Part shown: positions 56,601 through 64,000 of the stretch, piece after piece
How positions within the stretch are numbered: the stretch's first letter is position 1
How the letters are laid out: each line of letters begins with the position of its first letter
DNA from: Tolypothrix sp. FACHB-123
GTDB taxonomy: Bacteria > Cyanobacteriota > Cyanobacteriia > Cyanobacteriales > Nostocaceae
Length of the DNA stretch: 64,000 nucleotides
Assembly: GCF_014697075.1 (NCBI RefSeq)
Contig: NZ_JACJRE010000032.1
Coordinates: 1 to 64,000 of the forward strand
Direction: 5' to 3'
Translations under genes and position numbers: made by a program
Notes under the pieces: model-generated
The model's input: the letters and a program-made list of their open reading frames with translations, nothing else
What the model was told of the DNA's origin: nothing
The model's database searches: none

Positions 56601-59600
56601 TTGAGGAACTAGATACAGAAAAAATAACTGTTGCCGAAACTTCAGAATTGAATTTAGTTGCTGAGGAATCAGCCGCAAATAGCGAACTCGATTTTGGGGA
56701 ATTCGAGGAACTAGATATAGCAGAAACAACTGTTGCCCAAACTCCAGAATTGAATTTAGTTGCTGAGGAATCAGCCGCAAATAGCGAACTCAATTTTGGG
56801 GAATTCGAGGAACTAGATATAGCAGAAACAACTGTTGCCGAAACTTCAGAATTGAATTTAGTTGCTGAGGAATCAGCCGCAAATAGCGAACTCAATTTTG
56901 GGGAATTCGAGGAACTAGATATAGCAGAAACAACTGTTGCCGAAACTTCAGAATTGAATTTAGTTGCTGAGGAATCAAACGCCGATAGTGAACTCAATTT
57001 CGGGGAATTCGAGGAACTAGATACAGCAGAAACAACTGTTGCCGAAACTTCAGAATTGAATTTAGTTGCTGAGGAATCAGCCGCAAATAGCGAACTCAAT
57101 TTCGGGGAATTGGAAGAATCAGATATAACAAAAACGACTGTTGCCGAAACTTCAGAATTGAATTTAGTTGCTGAGGAATCAACCGCAAATAGCGAACTCA
57201 ATTTCGGGGAATTGGAAGAATCAGATATAACAAAAACGACTGTTGCCGAAACTTCAGAATTAAATCTAATCTCTGTTGAATTAGACGCCGATAGCGAACT
57301 CAATCTCGGAGAATTAGAGGAACTAGATACAACAGAAACGACTGTTGCCGAAACTTCAGAATTGAATTTAGTTGCTGAGGAATCAACCGCAAATAGCGAA
57401 CTCAATTTTGGGGTATTCGAGGAACTAGATACAGCAGAAATGACTGTTGCCGAAACTTCAGAATTAAATCTAGTCTCTGTTGAATCAGATGCCGATAGCG
57501 AACTCAATTTCGGAGAATTCGAGGAATTAGATACAGCAGAAAAGATTGTTGCCGAAACTTCAGAATTGGATTTAGTTGCTGATGAATCAGATGCCGATAG
57601 CAAACTCAATTTTGGAGAACTAGAAAAATCTGATACACCAGAAAATACTATTGTCAATACGCTGGAATTAGATTTAACTGAAGAATTACCCACAAGTAGC
57701 GAACTGAATTTTGGAGAATTAGAAGAATCAGACATAACAGAAACAACTGTTGTCCAAACTCCAGAATTAAGTCTAGTCTCTGTTGAATCAGATGCAAGTA
57801 GCGAACTCAATCTCGGGGAATTCGAGGAATTAGATACAACAGAAAAGATTGTTGCCGAAACTTCAGAATTGAATTTAGTCGCTGAGGAATCAGTAACTCC
57901 TTTAGATTTAAGTTTGACCGAAGCTGCTAATTTACAAAATTCTCCTGATAAATTAGATTTTGAGGAGATTTCGGAAACGGTTGCTGATATTACGGTACTA
58001 GGGTTAGTTGATGAATTATCAAAAACAGAAACTACCCTGCAAGAATTCGCCAATATAGAAAACTTATTAGAAAATACAGCAACTAATTTAACAAACACAG
58101 CTATTACAGAAAAATCTGTAGAATCAAATATAGAGCAAACAACTGAATCGGAAAAAGTTACTGAACAAGATAATACTGTTGTTGCTAACGACAGAGAAGT
58201 TGCACCAGAAGTGGCTGCGGAAGATGAATTTGCAGATTTAGAAACTTTATTGAAAGAAGAATTCGCATCTCCCATACCTGATGAAGATTTTGCAGCACTG
58301 GAAGCATTATTAGATACAGAAAAAGATGATAATAGTTCCGTTGCAGCTGCACCTGTCTACCCTCAAAAATTGCAACCAACAACTGCTAACAATTCCAGCA
58401 ATACTGTTAGCGCACCAGAGATAGAGGATGAATTTGGTGATTTAGAGAAGTTGTTAGCAGAAGCAGATCAAACGATATCGCACTCACCATCAACTAAAGC
58501 AAACACAGGCAAAAATCCACGCCCATCTACTCGTCGTGCGGCTAGGTTTGAAGAAACGATGAAGGTTCCAGTGAAGCAACTGGATGATATGAGCAATTTA
58601 GTTGGGGAGTTGGTAGTAAATCGTAATACATTAGAGCAGGATCAAGAACGTCTGCGACAGTCATTGGATAACTTGCTAGTTCAGGTGCAACAGCTATCTG
58701 ATGTTGGGGCGAGAATGCAAGAATTATATGAGCGATCGCTACTGGAAGCTTCGCTTTTAGCCAGCCGCAAAAATAAAGAAGTTGGTGCACCATCCCCAGA
58801 TTCCAATTCTGACAGGGGTTTTAGTGAACTAGAAATGGATCGGTTTACGCCTTTCCATACATTGTCTCAAGAAATGATTGAAATGATTGTCAGAGTTCGG
58901 GAGTCAGCGAGTGACATCGACTTTGTGACGGAAGAAACTGAGCGAGTAGCAAGACAATTCCGACAAGTAACCACCCAGTTACAAGAGGGATTGACAAGAG
59001 CAAGAATGGTGCCATTTTCCCAAGCAATCGATCGCTTGCGGCGCGGCGTGAGAGATAATGCCATTAAATATGGCAAGCAAGTGGAGTTAGTCATTGAAGG
59101 TGGCGACACCTTAATTGACAAAATGATTTTGGATCACCTGACAGATCCATTAACTCACATGCTGAATAATGCGATCGCTCACGGCATTGAAACCCCCCAA
59201 GTGCGACAAGCCTCTAGTAAAAAGCCCGTAGGAGAAATCAAAATTCGTGCTTTTCACCAAGGTAACCAAACTGTAATTTCTGTGGGCGATGACGGTGCTG
59301 GTATTGATACAGAAAGAATTAAAGCCAAAGCTTTGAAGCTGGGTATGCTCACAGCCGAAGAAGCAAAATCCATCACACGCCCAGAAATCTACGATTTGCT
59401 ATTCCAGTCTGGTTTTAGCATTAAAGATCAGGCGGATGAAATTTCCGGGCGCGGTGTGGGTATGGATGTAGTGCGATCGGAAATTAGCGAAATTCGCGGC
59501 ATAGTTAATACCGATTCTACCCTAGGCAAAGGAACAACCTTTACAATTCGTCTCCCGCTCACCCTAAGTATTTGTAAAGCCCTGTGCTGCGTTAGCGATC

Positions 59601-60478
59601 GCGCTAGAATTGCCTTCCCAATGGATGGTGTAGAAGATACTCTAGATATTCCGGTGAAAAATATCCAGGAAACTGCTGACGGGCAAACCTATATTCCCTG
59701 GCGCGATACAGTATTACCCTTCCGTCCCCTCAAGGATATTTTAGCCTTTAACCGCCAACTCAGTCGCGGTAATGTCTACGGTGGTACTCGCGATGATGAT
59801 ATGGTTTCAGTTGTGGTAGTGCGATCGGCAAATAACCTGATTGCCCTACAAATTGACCAAGTGTTGAGCGAGCAAGAAATTGTAATTAAGCAATTTGAAG
59901 GGCCCGCCCCCAAACCCTTGGGTGTAGCTGGTGCTACAGTCCTAGGTGATGGTCGGATTATGCCCATTGCTGACGTGCTGGAAATCATTGACATCTTCCA
60001 AGGACGGATGTCTAAACAAACTGGTGGTATTTGGCAACAGAAAACTACTCCTCCCGTACCAGAAGTCCCATCTGTTAAAATTGACCCAACTGTGCTGATT
60101 GTGGACGACTCAATTACAGTCAGAGAGTTACTTTCCCTCACCTTTAACAAAGCAGGTTATCGAGTAGAACAAGCCCGTGATGGACAAGAAGCTTGGGATA
60201 AACTCCGCTCTGGGTTGCCTTGCGATATCGTATTCTGTGATATTGAAATGCCCCGTTGTGACGGACTGGAGTTACTTTCTCGCATTCAGAAAGACAACAA
60301 CCTGAACCAGCTACCAATCGCCATGCTGACTTCCAGAGGTGCTGATAAGCACAGGCAAATGGCAATCCAACTCGGTGCTAGCGGTTACTTTACCAAACCT
60401 TACCTAGAAGAAGCTCTACTAGAAGCAGCAGTAAGAATGCTCAAGGGAGAAAAACTAATTCATGGTACTGGTGCGTAA
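53681..60478 (+). CDS. hmpE: HmpE, giant CheA-like hybrid histidine kinase
   Basis: About 2265 residues. Order: HPt domain with H49 (FRAAHSIKGGAAML); a very long acidic linker (about 170-1620) that includes a tandem repeat array; the CheA dimerisation domain (KQLDDMSNLVGELVVNRNTL, about 1627); the ATPase with HMLNNAIAHGIE, DDGAGI and GRGVGMD (about 1825-1925); a CheW-like domain; and a C-terminal receiver (LIVDDSITVREL, Asp in FCDIEMP about 2186). It should phosphorylate HmpB and its own receiver. The start is ATG 53681, matching the family's MLPEQQQRILGYF; a TTG at 53666 would add five residues. Confidence 0.92.
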   Translation: MLPEQQQRILGYFIEEARDHLNTIEQGLLNLQSTLNDPEMINEVFRAAHSIKGGAAMLGLSSIQHTSHRLEDCFKILKENPIKVDQKLESLFLGVADTLKALLENLSGPYGLSEETANNLMSETEPVFQWLNQHLELLVQQATNGIDSSSVTEIRPAFADNGHTLTEIFMHRDFSDAEDDNSNVSNDTTLKVPQETGSPTVLQKQENWSEFQTQVMQTLREMLQLFKQGTTPQNRQSLQQCCQQLLQLGEAFNLPKWCNLCKATTNAIANPDNTYLTLAKIVITEIKTAQELVLQGKDAEIVISQQLEVLLSFPEVELFEMTTADLPDESESDLFANHDDNAIAAELSTTTNDIFNDSITNLSTLSEPVNPDRAIPSIKELTNTELSVLFNTEIGNEDETLLINRNLDPKGPEVGIAELNTLADLFEGETPELDETWQQEEILDINANSNLGIDISGSDTEDADSDIADLLSFDEDTSIDDSQKTIIQTEDFSALFGEIFSEKENSVPLKPQIPATNSELSNLINQDLNLDSSNNESVEEFADLLLEYPGDIAPPDVVQDLLGLALDADETQIGGEFAQPKEEAIASTEISNKQSRDLDELFLDDFHDNSLEEITPIKESKLNLPQPESFSLDNLFTEIPEKEPLSNNKSDIGDLFDSSSTIARDFSSSTENLLNFWDEDGQTEQQLEVDASIEQDVAKALEESLFTAANEFLNDSESLLSSAATSFDLEDFDRTILQTDEQIDLILSADAGMDLFADLALTDTTNSSIVDDKEEPVIDINSLLPEQSGVSDGLSQSTPLPTTALPPEALDFTPEFTNQPTGNLFANGSNSVTDLENDLFHIDTAETTVTETSELNLVSVESNADSELNFEELEKSDTPENTIINTLELDLIEESSASSEFDFGELEKSDTTETTVAETSELNLVSVESDADSELNFGEFEELDTAETTVAQTPELDLFAEESDADSELNFEEFEELDTEKITVAETSELNLVAEESAANSELDFGEFEELDIAETTVAQTPELNLVAEESAANSELNFGEFEELDIAETTVAETSELNLVAEESAANSELNFGEFEELDIAETTVAETSELNLVAEESNADSELNFGEFEELDTAETTVAETSELNLVAEESAANSELNFGELEESDITKTTVAETSELNLVAEESTANSELNFGELEESDITKTTVAETSELNLISVELDADSELNLGELEELDTTETTVAETSELNLVAEESTANSELNFGVFEELDTAEMTVAETSELNLVSVESDADSELNFGEFEELDTAEKIVAETSELDLVADESDADSKLNFGELEKSDTPENTIVNTLELDLTEELPTSSELNFGELEESDITETTVVQTPELSLVSVESDASSELNLGEFEELDTTEKIVAETSELNLVAEESVTPLDLSLTEAANLQNSPDKLDFEEISETVADITVLGLVDELSKTETTLQEFANIENLLENTATNLTNTAITEKSVESNIEQTTESEKVTEQDNTVVANDREVAPEVAAEDEFADLETLLKEEFASPIPDEDFAALEALLDTEKDDNSSVAAAPVYPQKLQPTTANNSSNTVSAPEIEDEFGDLEKLLAEADQTISHSPSTKANTGKNPRPSTRRAARFEETMKVPVKQLDDMSNLVGELVVNRNTLEQDQERLRQSLDNLLVQVQQLSDVGARMQELYERSLLEASLLASRKNKEVGAPSPDSNSDRGFSELEMDRFTPFHTLSQEMIEMIVRVRESASDIDFVTEETERVARQFRQVTTQLQEGLTRARMVPFSQAIDRLRRGVRDNAIKYGKQVELVIEGGDTLIDKMILDHLTDPLTHMLNNAIAHGIETPQVRQASSKKPVGEIKIRAFHQGNQTVISVGDDGAGIDTERIKAKALKLGMLTAEEAKSITRPEIYDLLFQSGFSIKDQADEISGRGVGMDVVRSEISEIRGIVNTDSTLGKGTTFTIRLPLTLSICKALCCVSDRARIAFPMDGVEDTLDIPVKNIQETADGQTYIPWRDTVLPFRPLKDILAFNRQLSRGNVYGGTRDDDMVSVVVVRSANNLIALQIDQVLSEQEIVIKQFEGPAPKPLGVAGATVLGDGRIMPIADVLEIIDIFQGRMSKQTGGIWQQKTTPPVPEVPSVKIDPTVLIVDDSITVRELLSLTFNKAGYRVEQARDGQEAWDKLRSGLPCDIVFCDIEMPRCDGLELLSRIQKDNNLNQLPIAMLTSRGADKHRQMAIQLGASGYFTKPYLEEALLEAAVRMLKGEKLIHGTGA
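56228..57853 (+). repeat. Tandem array of sixteen 34-residue acidic repeats in hmpE
   Basis: Sixteen in-frame repeats, fourteen of 34 codons (102 bp) and two of 33 codons, then a partial copy. Consensus: AETSELNLVAEESAANSELN followed by FGEFEELDIAETTV. Repeats 5-8 are nearly identical even at the DNA level, indicating recent duplication; repeats 1, 2, 14 and 15 are more diverged. They span about residues 850-1391 of HmpE. The repeat is acidic, lacks cysteine, and is predicted to be flexible or weakly helical. Confidence 0.92.
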
Positions 60479-60567
60479 AGAATAGGGGAAGAAGGACAAG
60501 GGAAGGGGCATTAGGGAGATAAAGCCATGCCCCATGCCCATTACACAAGCCACAATTTATAATTTAC

Positions 60568-62904
60568 ATGGTCAAAGTTTCATGGACTCGACTGTTAGCT
60601 ATGTTCTTGGCAACAGTCATCATTTGCCGATGGTTGCTACCTGTGGGTGTTGCTAATGCTACAATTTCCAGAAAGTTACCCTCACAGGTAGTAGTTGAGA
60701 GATTAGCAGATGCGGAAAATGGGAATAGAAACCAGTTCCGCAAAAACTACCCACGGCAAAGAGTCCCATCAAAAACTATGCTGACTTATCCACCCAGCCG
60801 CCAGAGCGATCGCGTTGATAACTACCACGGTACTTTAGTGCCAGATCCTTACCGTTGGTTAGAAAATCCTGATTCGCCAGAAACAAGAAGCTGGATTGCT
60901 GCCCAAAATAAAGTTACTTCTGCTTATTTAAATCAAATTCCTGCTCAGGAAAAAATTAGACAGCGCCTGACTAAGTTGTGGAATTATGAAAGATATAGTA
61001 TCCCCTTTAAAGAAGGCGAATCTTCGGGAAATGTTTCCCAACAACGTTATTTTTATTTTAAAAATGATGGGCTGCAAAATCAAAGTGTTCTCTACACTCT
61101 GAAAAATCTTGACGAGCAACCAAAAGTTTTACTTGACCCGAATAAACTCTCAGAAGATGGTACGGTTGCCCTTTCTGGCTTAGGTATTAGTAATAATAGT
61201 CAATTTTTAGCTTATGGTCTATCTACCTCTGGTTCTGATTGGCAAGACTGGAAAGTCCGCGATATCGAAACAGGTGAAGATTTAAAAGACCACCTGCAAT
61301 GGATTAAATTTTCTGGTGTTTCTTGGACAAATGATAATCAAGGCTTTTTCTATAGTCGCTACGATGAACCCCAGGATAAAAGTAAATTAGAAGCGGAAAA
61401 TGCGGTCTTGGGAAAACCCCAAGAGGAGCAATTTTCCAAGACAGATGTTAATTATTATCAAAAGCTTTACTATCATCGGTTGGGTACTCCGCAATCAGAA
61501 GATATATTAATTTATCATCGCCCTGACCAAAAAGAATGGGGTTTTAGCGGTTATGTTACTGAAGATGGCAAATATTTAATTATTTCAGTTTGGTTGGGAA
61601 CTGATTCTAAAAATTTAGTTTTTTATAAAGATTTAACTAATCCTCAGGCTGAAGTTGTAGAACTAATTAGTCAATTTGAAGCTGATTATAGTTTTATCGA
61701 TCGCGATGATAATATATTTTATTTTCGCACAGATTTAAAAGCGCCTCGTGGCAGAGTAATTGCTATTGATATTCAAAAATCTGCACCAGAATACTGGCAA
61801 GAAATTATTGCAGAATCAGCAGAAACTTTGGAAGGAGTGAGTACACTTAATAATCATTTTGTTGCTGATTATTTAAAAGATGCTCGCAGCCAAGTCAAAA
61901 TTTTTGACCTCAAGGGTAAATTTGTGCGTGAGGTAGAATTGCCGGGATTGGGTTCTATCAATGGCTTTAATGGCAAGCGCTATGATAAGGAAACTTTTTA
62001 TAGTTTTACTAGCTTCACGACACCGGGTACTATCTATCGCTATGATATGGTAACGGGAAAAAGTGAAATTTTTCGGCAACCACAGGTAGATTTCAATCCC
62101 GCAGATTACGAAACTAAACAAGTTTTTTACGCGAGTAAAGATGGCACAAAAGTGCCCATGTTTATTACTCATAAAAAAGGTATTAAGTTAGATGGTAATA
62201 ACCCCACCTATCTTTATGGTTATGGTGGTTTTAGTGCCTCAATGACGCCTGGTTTTTCTGTGAGTATTTTGGTGTGGATGGAGATGGGTGGTGTTTATGC
62301 GATGCCGAATATTCGCGGTGGTGGGGAGTATGGTGAAGAATGGCACCAAGCAGGAATGAAGTTGAAAAAGCAAAATGTGTTTGATGACTTTATTGCTGCG
62401 GCTGAATGGTTAATTGCTAATAAATATACTAAATCTGCAAAATTGGCGATCGCAGGTGGTAGCAATGGTGGATTACTGGTGGGTGCTTGCATGACTCAGC
62501 GTCCCGATTTGTTTGGTGCAGCTTTACCAGCGGTTGGCGTGATGGATATGTTGCGGTTTCACAAATTTACCATCGGTTGGGCTTGGACTTCGGAATATGG
62601 TTCGCCTGACAATCCAGAAGAATTTAAAGCTTTATATGCCTATTCACCACTGCACAACATTAAACCAGGTACGGTTTACCCAGCAACGTTGATTACTACC
62701 GCTGATCATGACGATCGCGTTGTTCCTGCTCATAGTTTCAAATTTGCGGCAGCTTTGCAAGCGGCTCAGGCAGGTGATGCGCCAGTACTCATTAGAATTG
62801 AGACTAAGGCTGGACATGGTGCAGGTAAACCAACTACCAAGATTATTGAGGAACTGACTGATAAGTGGGCGTTTTTGGTGCGGGTTTTGGGGATTAGGGG
62901 CTAG
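60568..62904 (+). CDS. Prolyl oligopeptidase (S9A), probably exported
   Basis: A 778-residue serine peptidase that cleaves short peptides after proline. The beta-propeller domain starts at VDNYHGTLVPDPYRWLEN, and the catalytic alpha/beta hydrolase domain carries GGSNGG (nucleophile at about residue 632), DHDDRVVP (catalytic Asp) and KAGHGAGKPT (catalytic His at about 750). An N-terminal hydrophobic stretch (WTRLLAMFLATVIICRWLLPVGVANA) looks like a signal peptide or anchor, placing the enzyme in the periplasm. It is a single gene downstream of hmpE with no sign of shared function. Confidence 0.93.
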   Translation: MVKVSWTRLLAMFLATVIICRWLLPVGVANATISRKLPSQVVVERLADAENGNRNQFRKNYPRQRVPSKTMLTYPPSRQSDRVDNYHGTLVPDPYRWLENPDSPETRSWIAAQNKVTSAYLNQIPAQEKIRQRLTKLWNYERYSIPFKEGESSGNVSQQRYFYFKNDGLQNQSVLYTLKNLDEQPKVLLDPNKLSEDGTVALSGLGISNNSQFLAYGLSTSGSDWQDWKVRDIETGEDLKDHLQWIKFSGVSWTNDNQGFFYSRYDEPQDKSKLEAENAVLGKPQEEQFSKTDVNYYQKLYYHRLGTPQSEDILIYHRPDQKEWGFSGYVTEDGKYLIISVWLGTDSKNLVFYKDLTNPQAEVVELISQFEADYSFIDRDDNIFYFRTDLKAPRGRVIAIDIQKSAPEYWQEIIAESAETLEGVSTLNNHFVADYLKDARSQVKIFDLKGKFVREVELPGLGSINGFNGKRYDKETFYSFTSFTTPGTIYRYDMVTGKSEIFRQPQVDFNPADYETKQVFYASKDGTKVPMFITHKKGIKLDGNNPTYLYGYGGFSASMTPGFSVSILVWMEMGGVYAMPNIRGGGEYGEEWHQAGMKLKKQNVFDDFIAAAEWLIANKYTKSAKLAIAGGSNGGLLVGACMTQRPDLFGAALPAVGVMDMLRFHKFTIGWAWTSEYGSPDNPEEFKALYAYSPLHNIKPGTVYPATLITTADHDDRVVPAHSFKFAAALQAAQAGDAPVLIRIETKAGHGAGKPTTKIIEELTDKWAFLVRVLGIRG

Positions 62905-62984
62905 GGCGTGTTTTCAAAGTCGCTGTCACTACAAGGGTGCGGCTAACTCTACATAGTGTTTGCGGTACATCAATATATTCTAGA

Positions 62985-63005
62985 GGGCATGGCACTGCCA
63001 TGCCC
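62985..63005. terminator. Perfect 10-bp hairpin between convergent genes
   Basis: GGGCATGGCA and TGCCATGCCC flank a single C, between the stops of the prolyl oligopeptidase (62904) and the YcxB-like gene (63057). It is likely a bidirectional terminator or a dispersed palindrome. Confidence 0.65.
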
Positions 63006-63056
63006 CTACCATCTGTTGCATTCTTTTAATTTTTTAATTTTTAATTTCTCGGAACT

Positions 63057-63542
63057 TCACCACAATTTAATTAGTTGTTTACCTTCTAAAAATAAATCAA
63101 ATCTGTGCATATCTTTTTCTGTCTCAAAAGCAGCTACTGGTAAGTAGTGAAATTGAGCTTTTGTCATATATAAAAAATAAAAGTCACCTTTTTTGACCAC
63201 TTTCATAAAATGATCGTATCTAACCTTGGTAATACTACCATCTTCAAAAAATATCGTGATGAAGTTTTCATCCATTTCGCAATACCTGCTTTGGAAATTC
63301 AAGTCAGAAGTGCGCCCTTGCAGACGGAGCCAATAAGGTACAGAAACAATATAAGCAATGAAACCCAAGAAATATAACAACCACCAATTAAATTTTTGTT
63401 GTATTATCGACAAGATAATATTGATTGCTGCTAACACTGAAAATAAAATTAAGAAGAATTTCATGCGTTTATAATAATCAACAGCAATAATGCCTCTTAA
63501 TTCTTTAGGAGATATTTGAAATTGTTTTGTTTTAATTAGCAT
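63057..63542 (-). CDS. YcxB-like small membrane protein
   Basis: A 161-residue protein with two adjacent hydrophobic helices (FFLILFSVLAAINIILSII and WLLYFLGFIAYIVSVPYWL, about residues 29-75). A C-terminal YcxB-type domain follows: YCEMDENFITIFFEDGSI, KVRYDHFMKVVKKGDFYFLY and YLPVAAFETEKDM. The function of the family is unknown. Single gene. Confidence 0.8.
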   Translation of the reverse strand: MLIKTKQFQISPKELRGIIAVDYYKRMKFFLILFSVLAAINIILSIIQQKFNWWLLYFLGFIAYIVSVPYWLRLQGRTSDLNFQSRYCEMDENFITIFFEDGSITKVRYDHFMKVVKKGDFYFLYMTKAQFHYLPVAAFETEKDMHRFDLFLEGKQLIKLW

Positions 63543-63587
63543 ATTTTTATTTGTTATTTGTTATGGGAATGACATTCTAAATTAAAA

Positions 63588-63610
63588 ATGCCCAATGCCC
63601 CATGCCCCAT
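63588..63610. repeat. ATGCCCC-type tandem repeat
   Basis: Three ATGCCC(A/C)-type units between the YcxB-like gene and the truncated hydrolase gene, matching the units at 301-331, 8278-8320 and 60527-60542. Confidence 0.75.
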
Positions 63611-63612
63611 AA

Positions 63613-64000
63613 TTAAGAAGATGCAACTACAGGTAATAAAACTTGAGAATTCGCTTCACCTCCACAACTGACGCTTAAGGTAATAATCTGAGCATTTAGC
63701 AAACTTTCGCTATTAGTGACTGGGCCAGTTCCAGAGTTCATGGGGTAGGCGGGAAAACAAGCTGCGCTCAAACTCAGGCGTAAAGCATTACCTTGAGGAA
63801 TGTGGGCACAAGTTGCTTGCAGTTGAATTTTTAGCGGTGCGGGATTCTTCCCAACTGGGCAATGCAGGTAACCTTGCGTCAAATTATACACTTGCCCATG
63901 AGGATGAACTTCTGACAATATGGCACACAAATCATAACTTGAGCGATCGCTACTACAAAAGATTTCTACGATGACATTCCCTGCTATATGCAAGTCTGCT
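63613..64000 (-). CDS. CocE/NonD-family hydrolase, C-terminal fragment (cut by window edge)
   Basis: Only the last 129 or so residues are inside the window; the frame stays open to base 64000. The sequence LHIAGNVIVEIFCSSDRSSYDLCAILSEV, HGQVYNLTQGYL and the end SQVLLPVVAS (read over residues 1-126 of the visible part) match the C-terminal jelly-roll domain of X-Pro dipeptidyl-peptidase/CocE-type alpha/beta hydrolases. The catalytic domain would lie to the right of the window. An internal codon at 63993 should not be taken as the start. Confidence 0.8.
   Translation of the reverse strand, partial: ADLHIAGNVIVEIFCSSDRSSYDLCAILSEVHPHGQVYNLTQGYLHCPVGKNPAPLKIQLQATCAHIPQGNALRLSLSAACFPAYPMNSGTGPVTNSESLLNAQIITLSVSCGGEANSQVLLPVVASS

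Noticed and set aside
56200-58275. A 691-codon open frame on the minus strand inside hmpE
   Set aside because: It is the exact shadow of the 34-residue repeat array: GAA/TCA-rich codons leave the opposite strand free of stops and give a low-complexity Ser-rich product. No start signal or domain.
62956-63147. A 63-codon plus-strand frame after the prolyl oligopeptidase
   Set aside because: Runs through a hairpin and into the antisense of the YcxB-like gene; no coding signal.

Overview
The window looks like chromosomal DNA of a filamentous, hormogonia-forming cyanobacterium (Nostocales type). The evidence is: very frequent HIP1 octamers (GCGATCGC); heptameric short tandem repeats between genes (ATTACRA, GTCAACC, ATGCCCC); tocopherol-synthesis genes; a Ktr-type potassium system; a CobA/HemD fusion; and a complete hmp chemotaxis-like locus with hmpF divergent from hmpABCDE, arranged as in Nostoc punctiforme. 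I see no rRNA, tRNA, prophage or insertion sequence.

Layout. 0.3-10 kb is mostly housekeeping: a ClC channel, a polar amino-acid binding lipoprotein, MoaD/ThiS, TldD, two unknown membrane-anchored proteins, CoaE and CobA-HemD. 10-22.5 kb is a type I-D CRISPR-Cas locus, read leftwards: cas3', then three inserted genes (a DUF1016 PD-(D/E)XK nuclease, an MntA nucleotidyltransferase antitoxin and a HepT toxin), cas10d, csc2, csc1, an opposite-strand gene of unknown function, cas6, cas4, and a four-repeat array. A divergent ribbon-helix-helix/WYL regulator sits upstream of cas3'. cas1 and cas2 are absent, and the 3' end of cas4 runs straight into a CRISPR repeat, so the adaptation end of the locus appears to have been deleted. 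22.5-27.2 kb carries a TPR protein, homogentisate phytyltransferase and a tocopherol methyltransferase, then divergently a KtrB/KtrA potassium transporter.

27.9-40.6 kb is a six-gene rightward operon of exported proteins: DUF11 adhesin-like proteins, a 1306-residue predicted outer-membrane beta-barrel with an Ig-like front end, a beta-helix protein and a lamin-tail/DUF11 protein. It looks like an envelope or surface-display system that I cannot match to a named one. 41-44 kb encodes a 1039-residue membrane protein with seven repeats of a helical module. tilS follows.

45.9-60.5 kb is the hmp motility locus: hmpF on the minus strand, hmpA-E on the plus strand. HmpE, the CheA-like kinase, is enlarged to about 2265 residues and contains 16 tandem copies of a 34-residue acidic repeat. 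The right end has a prolyl oligopeptidase, a YcxB-like membrane protein and the C-terminal part of a CocE/NonD-type hydrolase cut by the window edge.

The most interesting parts are the remodelled I-D locus (toxin-antitoxin genes translationally coupled to cas10d; cas4 fused to the array; a candidate WYL operator), the surface-protein operon, and the repeat-rich HmpE and 1039-residue proteins.
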